Assembly (NCBI GenBank): GCA_013697915.1
Contig: JACCVY010000076.1
Span: 1 to 43,485, forward strand
DNA: 43,485 nt
Direction: 5' to 3'
Source of the DNA: Blastocatellia bacterium
GTDB taxonomy: Bacteria > Acidobacteriota > Blastocatellia > Pyrinomonadales > Pyrinomonadaceae
Part shown: piece by piece, positions 1 through 6,184 of the stretch
Layout of the letters: each line of letters starts with the position of its first letter
How positions within the stretch are numbered: position 1 is the stretch's first letter
Translations under genes and position numbers: made by a program
The notes under the pieces: model-generated
The model's input: only the letters and a program-made list of their open reading frames with translations
Database searches by the model: none
Told to the model about the DNA's origin: nothing

Positions 1-333
1 GACCTCTTCGCGCGTAACACCTAAACTCTCGGCAAACCGCAACCACAATTCCGGATGGTTTTCTGCGCCCTGCTCCTCTTCAATCAGGTTTTCGAGCAGC
101 ATTTGGCGCGTTTCGAGATCGTCGCAATGCGAATGCACTGCGCTCACATAAGTCGGGAAAGCGCGAACGTGCGCGTAATACTGTTTTGCGTACTCCTGCA
201 AAACTTCTCTGCTTAACTTGCCTTCGCTCCAGGCAACGTAGAATGGATGCTTGAGCATTGAATGCTGCATCACAGCCGCAAGTAAGTTGTTTTCAAACGT
301 CGAGCTGGTTAACGAAGCGTTTGCGATTGTCAT
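1..333 (-). CDS. CADD-family iron-dependent oxygenase (PqqC/TenA fold), 5' part only
   Basis: This reading frame runs from an ATG at 333 off the left edge, giving the first 111 residues. I translated it by hand. The protein contains HPFYVAW (residues 29-35), AFPTYVSAVHSHCDD (58-72) and EEEQGAENHPELW (85-97), which match the N-terminal half of Chlamydia CADD (CT610) and its bacterial relatives. In Chlamydia CADD a tyrosine in the HTFYVKW segment is consumed to make para-aminobenzoate for folate, with a metal site using Glu and His from the EE..NH segment. Tyr32 and these Glu/His residues are all present here. The metal ligands and lysine of the C-terminal half lie outside the window. A good Shine-Dalgarno (GGAGGA) sits about 5 bases before the ATG. 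It could instead be another haem-oxygenase-like PqqC/TenA relative, but the match to the CADD pattern is strong. Confidence 0.82.
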   Translation of the reverse strand, partial: MTIANASLTSSTFENNLLAAVMQHSMLKHPFYVAWSEGKLSREVLQEYAKQYYAHVRAFPTYVSAVHSHCDDLETRQMLLENLIEEEQGAENHPELWLRFAESLGVTREEV

Positions 334-487
334 GTGTTCCTCCGAAGTGGTCGACTGATTTGCCGGCGATTATAACTGCTGACGTAAATACTGACCAGCG
401 AAACCTTCAATCGGTATTGTCCTTGTTCGAACTAATCACTGTGCAACCTCTAATGATTCAGAGAAGGAACAAGTTGCGAAGTCTCAA

Positions 488-579
488 GGTTGGGAAGGGT
501 GGTTTACCCCCGCGCGTTGAATGTCAGGGGTGCAACTACAGCCACTCAACCAAAGCGGGGTAAACCACCCTTCCCAACC
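488..579. repeat. Palindromic dispersed repeat, family A (GGGAAGGGTGG type)
   Basis: Two arms of about 25 bases (488-513 and 555-579) are near-perfect reverse complements: GTTGGGAAGGGTGGTTTACC on the left and its complement ending CCACCCTTCCCAAC on the right, around a loop of about 41 bases. Related copies lie at 23907-23977 and 28225-28366. The element sits between the start of the CADD gene and the end of murQ, so it could also form a terminator-like hairpin. The rest of the 334-625 gap shows nothing I recognise. Confidence 0.85.
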
Positions 580-625
580 ATGAGCTTTTCTATCTTGAAT
601 CATGCACTTCATCCTACTGTGCTGA

Positions 626-1552
626 TCAATTGGAATCCTGACCACCAAGTTGCTCAATCGCTTTCTGCACCACGCCGTTTGAAGCTTTCAAAGCGTCTTT
701 CGCAGTGCGCAACTCGCAACCGGTCCTGGACATGACCAGCGCGCTGCGCAGATCGCCTCCAGCCGCTTCCAATTTTTCACCTGCGACACTTTCTGCGACT
801 CCCGTTTCAGCCATGATGATTCGCGCCGCTCGCTCGCGCAGCTTTGCATTGCGAGGCTGCAAATTTGTCATGCGATTGCCACTAACGTAACCCAGCCTGA
901 TCATCGTTGCTGTCGATAACATATTGAGAACCATTTTCTGCGCGCTGCCAGCCTTGAGTCTGGTTGAGCCGGCGAGCACTTCTGGTCCAACCACGGCCAC
1001 AATACTAACCTCCACTGCCTTTGTGATGGGCGAGGCGGGTACACAGGTTAGGGCCACGGTGAATCCGCCAAGCTCGCGCGCATAAGAGACCGCGCCCACC
1101 GTATATGGAGTTCGACCGGAAGCGGCGATGCCAACCAGCGCATCGTCTTTGGCGAAACCACGCTGCCGCAAATCATTGGCGCCGGCTTCGGCATCATCTT
1201 CTGAAGCTTCGACCGCGCGGTAGCAAGCTTCGTAACCGCCGGCGATTACCGCCTGGACCAGATCGGGAGCAACTCCGAATGTCGGCGGGCATTCTGCCGC
1301 ATCCAGCACACCTAACCGTCCGGAAGTGCCGGTACCGATATAAAAGAGTCTGCCCCCTTTGCTAAGTCGATCGACAATGCCCTCGACCGCCTTCTGAATA
1401 TCCGTTAGCACATTGCCAACTGCCGGCGCTACCAGGCGATCCTCTTCATTCATCAGACGCAGAATGTCCGGAACCGCAAGTTCGCTTAAGTTGGCGGTAC
1501 GTGGGTTTTCCTGTTCGGTGATTGGCAGCTCGCCTGAAGTATTTGCACTCAT
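626..1552 (-). CDS. murQ: N-acetylmuramic acid 6-phosphate etherase MurQ
   Basis: MurQ cleaves the D-lactyl ether of MurNAc-6-phosphate, giving GlcNAc-6-phosphate and lactate in cytoplasmic cell-wall recycling. The 308-residue protein has the usual family length. It shows the SIS-fold phosphosugar loop GTGTSGRLG (residues 73-81), followed by LDAAECPPTF with Glu87, and ASEDD with Glu118. These two glutamates are 31 residues apart, as are Glu83 and Glu114, the proposed catalytic pair of E. coli MurQ. The family signature NRMTNLQPRNAKLRERA follows at 226-242. The gene starts 12 bases after the stop of the sugar kinase gene on the same strand, so the two are almost certainly co-transcribed and probably act in sequence. 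No strong ribosome binding site is visible, which fits translational coupling. Confidence 0.97.
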   Translation of the reverse strand: MSANTSGELPITEQENPRTANLSELAVPDILRLMNEEDRLVAPAVGNVLTDIQKAVEGIVDRLSKGGRLFYIGTGTSGRLGVLDAAECPPTFGVAPDLVQAVIAGGYEACYRAVEASEDDAEAGANDLRQRGFAKDDALVGIAASGRTPYTVGAVSYARELGGFTVALTCVPASPITKAVEVSIVAVVGPEVLAGSTRLKAGSAQKMVLNMLSTATMIRLGYVSGNRMTNLQPRNAKLRERAARIIMAETGVAESVAGEKLEAAGGDLRSALVMSRTGCELRTAKDALKASNGVVQKAIEQLGGQDSN

Positions 1553-1564
1553 CTGATTGGGAAA

Positions 1565-2569
1565 TTAAACGGCAAGCGCAATATCGTTTAGACGTTCGTG
1601 GGCCATACGCGCCGCGGCCACCGCCGGCGGAAATTTCGGCGGTGTCAAAAAGGCGCGGGGTGCAATGTCCAGCAGCGCTTCACGCAAATGCGAAAGGACG
1701 AGTTCTTCACTCGAGGCAAAAACGCCGCCAACGTAGCCCACCGGAAAAGTTTCGCGCTCTAATTTTAGATTGCGAATTACTGCGCTGGCAGCCGCGCCTA
1801 GTTCTTTGCCTGCTTCAACCAGAATTTCGCGCGCCACTCGATCCTTTGCTTTCGCCGCCTGGATAACAAACTTACCAAATCCTGCGAGATACTCGTTCGT
1901 TATCGAAGGCGCATACACAGCGGTGGACAGATCACTTGGATTCGACACCCGAAAATATTTGCCAGCAGCTGCGCTGAGAGACGTCGCCGGTCCGCGGCCG
2001 TCGCTGGCGTACGCAATCGCGCGCAATCCGCGCCGCGCAATCCAGGCGCCCCCGCCTTCGTCGCCGGCAAGCGGCCCCCAGCCACCGGCGCAAGCCCGCT
2101 TTCCACGCGCATTAATCCCACAACAAATCGATCCCGTTCCGGCAATTACAACCAACCCCGGTGCGCCTTGCGTGGCTGCATAGAGCGCAATGTCAGCGTC
2201 GCCAACCACCACCACATCGACAATCCCGAGACCCTTAAGAGTGTCGTGCATGCGCGCGCGCAGTTCATGACGGCGAACGCCGGCCAGGCCAACCTCAGCG
2301 GCCACAAGATCCGTCCGCCTCAGGCCGGCGACGTCGCAAGCTTTATCGACAGCTTCGCGAATCGCAGTCGCCGCACTTACAACGCCGACTCGGAGAGGGT
2401 TGGAAGGTCCGGCGACGCCCTCGCCGAGAATATTTAAATCGAGATCCAGAATGACGGCATCCGTTTTCGTGCCGCCGCCGTCAACGCCGAGCACGGCTCC
2501 CGGCGATGTTGAATACCGCGGACTTGGAAAAACCGGCGTTTTTCTTTTTGCGTTAAGCATGAACGACAT
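1565..2569 (-). CDS. BadF/BadG-type N-acetylhexosamine (GlcNAc/MurNAc) kinase
   Basis: An ASKHA-fold sugar kinase of the BadF/BadG/BcrA/BcrD family, 334 residues. The phosphate-1 motif GVDGGGTKTDAVILD lies at about residues 28-42. Further on are GTGSICCGIN (the phosphate-2 region) and a GGWGPLAGDEGGGAWIARRG segment typical of N-acetylglucosamine kinases of this family. The next gene is MurQ, whose substrate is MurNAc-6-phosphate, so a MurNAc or dual MurNAc/GlcNAc kinase role (as in MurK of Clostridium) is likely; this is inferred from context. The start is uncertain: ATGs exist at 2569 and 2560, neither has a strong ribosome binding site, and the conserved domain begins only at about residue 27. 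The gene is the first of a two-gene operon read away from the divergent LysR gene. Confidence 0.9.
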   Translation of the reverse strand: MSFMLNAKRKTPVFPSPRYSTSPGAVLGVDGGGTKTDAVILDLDLNILGEGVAGPSNPLRVGVVSAATAIREAVDKACDVAGLRRTDLVAAEVGLAGVRRHELRARMHDTLKGLGIVDVVVVGDADIALYAATQGAPGLVVIAGTGSICCGINARGKRACAGGWGPLAGDEGGGAWIARRGLRAIAYASDGRGPATSLSAAAGKYFRVSNPSDLSTAVYAPSITNEYLAGFGKFVIQAAKAKDRVAREILVEAGKELGAAASAVIRNLKLERETFPVGYVGGVFASSEELVLSHLREALLDIAPRAFLTPPKFPPAVAAARMAHERLNDIALAV

Positions 2570-2639
2570 TGCCCACTACACCCGCGAGCTTCACCCTCAT
2601 CAACACCTTGACGCCGAGGAGCACTCTAAGCAAGGCGAT

Positions 2640-2736
2640 GAGGTCAGTACCACCACGCGGTAGCGGGTGGGTTTCTTCGGAACGTTCAATAGGTCGCGAT
2701 TTGACCCACCCGCTACCGCGGAGTGGTACCGACCTC
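2640..2736. repeat. Palindromic dispersed repeat (GTAGCGGGTGGG type)
   Basis: The arms 2640-2672 and 2704-2736 are reverse complements with a few mismatches; each carries the core GCGGTAGCGGGTGGGT, and they flank a 31-base loop. It lies in the 288-base gap between the divergent kinase and LysR genes, upstream of both. No second copy was found in this window. It is too long and too regular to be a LysR operator, though it could still affect expression. Confidence 0.85.
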
Positions 2737-2799
2737 GTGACACAACATACCGCGCTTCCAGTCCCGTTGGGCCATAGCAATTTTATAGAAATGGTTATG

Positions 2800-2805
2800 T
2801 ATAAT
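2800..2805 (+). promoter_or_regulatory. Candidate -10 element before the LysR gene
   Basis: A perfect TATAAT lies 52 bases before the LysR start codon in an AT-rich patch, preceded directly by TG. No good -35 hexamer is found 16-18 bases upstream, so this could be an activator-dependent promoter or chance. Confidence 0.35.
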
Positions 2806-2857
2806 GGAAACTAAAAGATTTTATGAATACAATAACGATTCCTGATAGCGGAGGGGT

Positions 2858-3826
2858 ATGGAAATACGTCAACTGAGAGCTTTTGTAGCCATTGCCGAGA
2901 CCGGCACGTTCACCGCCGCCGCCCGTCGCGTACACGTTACGCAGGCGGCCATCAGCATGCAGATCCGGCAGTTGGAAAATGAGTTGGTCGTCAAACTTTT
3001 CCTGCGTGCGCCGCGGCGCGTGGTGTTGACCGAAGCCGGAGAGCAACTGCTGCAACGCGCGCGGCATATTCTGCGCGATCACGATGCGGCCGTCGCCGAA
3101 GTCGCGGAGTTGGCGGGGACTCAACGCGGGCGTCTGCGCATCGGCAGCGCCTCGGCGGGCGTGACTACGGACGTCTTACCAAAACTTTTCAAAGGAGTGC
3201 GAAAGCAACATGCGGATGCGCACCTAAGTTTAGTTTCCGGAACCAGCGACGCTTTGGTAGGTCAACTGCTCAACGGAGAGTTGGACCTGGCGTTTGTGTC
3301 TTTGCCGGTAGAGGCGCGCGGTATTCACACCGAGCGGCTCAGCCAGGATCAATTGGTGGCCATCGCCTCGCCGCGTCACGCGTTGGCTAAGCAAAAAACG
3401 GTCAGTGCCTTTACGCTTGCCGGAGAAAAACTGATCCTCGGCGAGCGCGGCGGCAACACGCGACGATTAATCGATCAGTTCTTCGCACAAGCCGGCGTGA
3501 CGCTTCATGTCTCGATGGAACTTAGCCGGCAAGCAGCTATTCGCCGAATGGTTGAAGAAAACATGGGCGTGGGAATTGTGCCGCTGCAATCGGTGACGGA
3601 GGCCGTCGCACGCGGGCGACTGGTCAGATGGTGGATCGAGGGCGCGCAAATAAATTGGGAACTGGGAGTCGCAAAACAAATCGGCGGCTACGAATCAGAG
3701 GTGATGGAAACGTTCGTCGCACTCGCGCGCAAGTATTTCGAGGGTGAAAGTACGGTTGATTCTTCGAAGAAAACACGTAAATCGGGGCCGCTCAAAACTC
3801 GTCCAAAGAAGATCGCTCGCCGGTAG
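2858..3826 (+). CDS. LysR-family transcriptional regulator
   Basis: A 322-residue LysR-type regulator. The winged helix-turn-helix fills residues 1-60: LRAFVAIAETGTFTAAARRV, then the recognition-helix region HVTQAAISMQIRQLE. A linker helix and a periplasmic-binding-protein-like effector domain follow (about 90-300). The C-terminus is a basic tail rich in Lys and Arg, beyond the normal domain end. The ribosome binding site GGAGG is 4 bases from the ATG, so the start is firm. It is transcribed divergently from the kinase-murQ pair, the usual LysR arrangement for controlling its neighbour, so it may regulate amino-sugar recycling; no effector can be read from the sequence. E. coli murQ is controlled by the RpiR-type MurR, so a LysR here would be different wiring. 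Confidence 0.93.
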   Translation: MEIRQLRAFVAIAETGTFTAAARRVHVTQAAISMQIRQLENELVVKLFLRAPRRVVLTEAGEQLLQRARHILRDHDAAVAEVAELAGTQRGRLRIGSASAGVTTDVLPKLFKGVRKQHADAHLSLVSGTSDALVGQLLNGELDLAFVSLPVEARGIHTERLSQDQLVAIASPRHALAKQKTVSAFTLAGEKLILGERGGNTRRLIDQFFAQAGVTLHVSMELSRQAAIRRMVEENMGVGIVPLQSVTEAVARGRLVRWWIEGAQINWELGVAKQIGGYESEVMETFVALARKYFEGESTVDSSKKTRKSGPLKTRPKKIARR

Positions 3827-3849
3827 GGTGGTAGCTCGGTTTGTTTGTC

Positions 3850-3947
3850 TCTGTGCGTCCTTTGTGCTCTTTGTGTCTCAGTGGTGAATCATTAGAGATG
3901 GCCAACCACAGAGACACAGAGAACATTATGCACAAAGGACGCACAGA
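3850..3947. repeat. Palindromic repeat of the 'ACAGAGACACAG' type, copy 1
   Basis: Outer arms 3850-3867 (TCTGTGCGTCCTTTGTGC) and 3930-3947 are perfect reverse complements of 18 bases. Inner arms 3870-3886 and 3905-3921 (core ACAGAGACACAGAG) match with two mismatches. It separates the convergent LysR and aminotransferase genes. A diverged second copy lies at 26559-26658, where it enters a coding frame. Confidence 0.85.
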
Positions 3948-3973
3948 AATAATTGGAGGGGACACGAGGCGCA

Positions 3974-5086
3974 TTATTGTTCTTTTGTCAGCGCCTCAAT
4001 TAGACGGTCGATGTCCGCTTCATTATTAAAGAAGTCAGTCGCCACACGAATTCCCTGCGGCTTTTCCGTAACGATTATTTTTTGGCTCGCAAGTTTGCTC
4101 ACCAATTGACCGGGATCGCCGGCGGCAACTAGCGTCTGGGCTGAGCGTGTTCGATCGTCGTCGATCGGAGACAACACCTTCCAACCAGAATCGATCAGCC
4201 GCTCAGTCAGATAACGGTTTAGTTCGAGAGCGCGCGCCTGGACGTTCTCGATTCCAATACTTCCAATCAAATCAACCGAGGCGCCCAGCGCAAAGATGCC
4301 GGCGTAGTGCGGACACCCAAGTTCAGCCCGCGCGGCAGCGTCGTGGCGCAGATGCGCTTCATCATTTCGCATCGTAAAAGGATCCTGAAGGCTGAGCCAG
4401 CCAATCGCATGCGGCTTTGAAGCCGCTTGCAGCTCGCGCGAAAGATAAACAAAGCCGCTGCCGTATCCCGACAGCATCCATTTGTGGCCGGTGGAACACA
4501 GTGCATCGATCTTCATGCGCTTTACATCAATTGCAAACGCTCCCGCCGACTGCGCGGCGTTTACGACGAACGCATGTCCGCCTTTAGCGTTTCCCAACTC
4601 TTCCAAATCGCTGCGAAACCCATTTGAAAATTGCACATGGCTCAAACAAATAACGCCAGTGCGAACGTTCATGGCGTCGCGGACATCCTGAATCCCGACC
4701 TGGCCTGCAATTGATCTCACCACATGAATTGGGATGCGCCGGTTCATCCACGGCAGGGTGGAAACGGGAAATTCGAGATCGCATGAAATGACTTCACCGT
4801 GATTCTCGAGCGCATCGATGATCACGTTCATCCCGGTTGAAGTATTTATTGTAAGCGCAACTTCATCCGCTTCAGCATTGATAAATCTTGCAACGTTCTT
4901 TCTAACTTTTTCGCGTTCCGCCAGCCATTCGTCCCAGTGAATATCGCCGTCATTCATCATCAGGCGATAGTATTCAGACGCGGTTTCGCTGGTTGCGCGC
5001 GGCAATGGACCAGCCGCAGCTGTATTCAAGTAGACAGAGTTCTCAGTTGCAGGAAACTGCTTTCGAATTTCGGACCAGTCTATCAT
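3974..5086 (-). CDS. PLP-dependent class V aminotransferase / cysteine desulfurase-like
   Basis: A fold-type I PLP enzyme of the class V aminotransferase group (cysteine desulfurase, selenocysteine lyase and isopenicillin-N epimerase relatives). With the start at 5086 it has 370 residues beginning MIDWSEIRKQFPATENSVYLNTAAAGPLP-like; the YLNTAAAGPLP segment is the typical N-terminal substrate loop. ALCSTGHKWMLSGYGSGF contains the PLP-binding lysine (the HK pair). No obvious active-site cysteine loop is seen near the C-terminus, so a desulfurase role is not assured. The frame stays open for 41 more codons to 5209, but that extension lies within a dispersed repeat (5146-5291) and lacks family similarity, so I chose the inner ATG. 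The gene stands alone on this strand; its substrate is unknown. Confidence 0.85.
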   Translation of the reverse strand: MIDWSEIRKQFPATENSVYLNTAAAGPLPRATSETASEYYRLMMNDGDIHWDEWLAEREKVRKNVARFINAEADEVALTINTSTGMNVIIDALENHGEVISCDLEFPVSTLPWMNRRIPIHVVRSIAGQVGIQDVRDAMNVRTGVICLSHVQFSNGFRSDLEELGNAKGGHAFVVNAAQSAGAFAIDVKRMKIDALCSTGHKWMLSGYGSGFVYLSRELQAASKPHAIGWLSLQDPFTMRNDEAHLRHDAAARAELGCPHYAGIFALGASVDLIGSIGIENVQARALELNRYLTERLIDSGWKVLSPIDDDRTRSAQTLVAAGDPGQLVSKLASQKIIVTEKPQGIRVATDFFNNEADIDRLIEALTKEQ

Positions 5087-5145
5087 TGCTTGGAAAGATA
5101 CAGCATGAGTCAAACGGGGCGGTAGTCCGACCGCTCTTTGCGGAA

Positions 5146-5291
5146 GCGTGAGCGGTAGCGACCGGATGCGGGCGTCAACTTGAGGTTGGATTACAAACAA
5201 AGAATTCAATGTTTAGAAGAGTTGAGTCTAGCATCCGGTCGCATCCACCACCCCACGCGGGCTGCCCGCGCGGGGACCCCGGTCCGCTCGC
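5146..5291. repeat. Long palindromic dispersed repeat, family B (GTAGCGACCGGATG type), copy 1
   Basis: A half-element ending GAGCGGTAGCGACCGGATG (5151-5169) faces, across a spacer of about 62 bases, the complementary CATCCGGTCGC (5232-5242). The latter leads into an inner hairpin, CCCACGCGGGCTGCCCGCGC, and GGGGACCCCGGTCCGC. Positions 5232-5291 match the reverse complement of 22141-22200 at 57 of 60 bases by eye, 17 kb away. The spacers do not match well. The 313-base gap 5087-5399 holds little besides this element. Confidence 0.88.
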
Positions 5292-5399
5292 GGTTCTGCA
5301 CGGGCAGCAAGAAATCTTTCATCGAACTAGAATAGGACCTTGATGCGGTTCGCTGGCGCTTTGTCTCGGTGTATAGTTTCCTTTAGGAGTCAAAAGGAA

Positions 5400-5834
5400 A
5401 TGAATGTGGGCAGAATAATAGCTTCGGTACAAATCGGTAACGTAATCGATGCGTCAAAGACTTTCAGATGTGATGCATTGGTTGATACCGGCGCGTCCCA
5501 CATGATTCTTCCGAGAGCGTGGAAAGAACGCTTGGGTCAATTAGAGGGTACCAGAACAATTCAAATGGAAACGGCCACGCAAGAGATTTTGACAGGCGAG
5601 GTTTGTGGACCCGTTCGGATTCAGATAGAAGGGTTTCCCACGGTCTACAGCGAAGTGGCATTCGTAGAGATGAAGCCGGCCAATGGTGAGTTCGAACCAT
5701 TAATTGGTTACATCGTTCTCGAGCAGAGTCAGGCCGGCGTTGATATGCTCGGTCACCGATTAATTCCCCTCAAACACATGGATTTGAAATGTTTGCCGAA
5801 CCTGGGGAAGGCTCGAGCTGAACTAACTATTTGA
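5400..5834 (+). CDS. Retropepsin-like aspartic protease (clan AA), small
   Basis: A single-domain 144-residue protein with DALVDTGASHMILP (about residues 25-38), the DTGA active-site motif of retropepsin-like aspartic peptidases. It is about half the size of pepsins, so it should act as a homodimer like retroviral proteases. A second half with LIGYIVLEQSQAGVD resembles the flap and hydrophobic-Gly segment of bacterial clan AA proteins. No signal peptide is seen, suggesting cytoplasmic action; the substrate is unknown. The frame opens at 5340, but the ATG at 5400 is preceded by AGGAG about 9 bases upstream and starts the conserved part (MNVGRIIASV), so I use it. The next small gene follows after about 30-56 bases on the same strand. 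Confidence 0.83.
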   Translation: MNVGRIIASVQIGNVIDASKTFRCDALVDTGASHMILPRAWKERLGQLEGTRTIQMETATQEILTGEVCGPVRIQIEGFPTVYSEVAFVEMKPANGEFEPLIGYIVLEQSQAGVDMLGHRLIPLKHMDLKCLPNLGKARAELTI

Positions 5835-5890
5835 CGGAGACTGGGATTAGTTAGAAATCACAATCATGCCTGACGAGAACACAGAAGGGA

Positions 5891-6166
5891 ATGAACGGCA
5901 AACGCCCTTTCGAGGAGCGAGTTTTCGCTCGCTTTGATGCTTTGGATTCGGCGATGCGAAATACGGATTCGCGGCTGCAAAAACTGGAGATTCGTGCTTA
6001 CGACACCAAGCCAATATGGGAACAGGCTCTCAAAGAGATTGTTGAGACCAGGCGCGAACTCTCCAAGCGTTTGGATCGCATCGAGAGGATCGCCCATGAA
6101 ACCCGCGCTGATTTGCGAGACGCCGAAGATCGTCTTGATAAAATAGAAACTAAACCCGGCCAATAA
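5891..6166 (+). CDS. Small coiled-coil protein of unknown function, probable start frameshift
   Basis: From the ATG at 5891 this encodes 91 residues, nearly all predicted helix with heptad-like spacing (ARFDALD..., RLQKLE, LSKRLDRIERIAHETRADLRDAEDRLDKIE), so a coiled coil is likely; no known domain is recognised. The 5891 ATG has an AAGGGA touching it, too close for normal initiation. An ATG at 5866 opens MPDENTEGN and then runs out of frame; removing one A at 5894/5895 would join it smoothly to GKRPFEERVF, giving about 99 residues. This suggests a one-base insertion, real or from sequencing. The 3' end faces glgB convergently with 18 bases between. I cannot assign a function. Confidence 0.7.
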   Translation: MNGKRPFEERVFARFDALDSAMRNTDSRLQKLEIRAYDTKPIWEQALKEIVETRRELSKRLDRIERIAHETRADLRDAEDRLDKIETKPGQ

Positions 6167-6184
6167 CTTCGGCAGAATACTACT

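Noticed and set aside
258-563. A 101-codon plus-strand frame at the left end
   Set aside because: It is antisense to the CADD-type gene and then runs through a palindromic repeat; no motif.
2640-2736. Palindrome between kinase and LysR considered as the LysR operator
   Set aside because: Arms of 33 bases with a 31-base loop are far longer than LysR boxes (T-N11-A type), and the layout matches the other dispersed palindromes of the window.
5087-5209. 41-codon N-terminal extension of the class V aminotransferase
   Set aside because: It is encoded within a dispersed repeat and the family's conserved start corresponds to the inner ATG at 5086.
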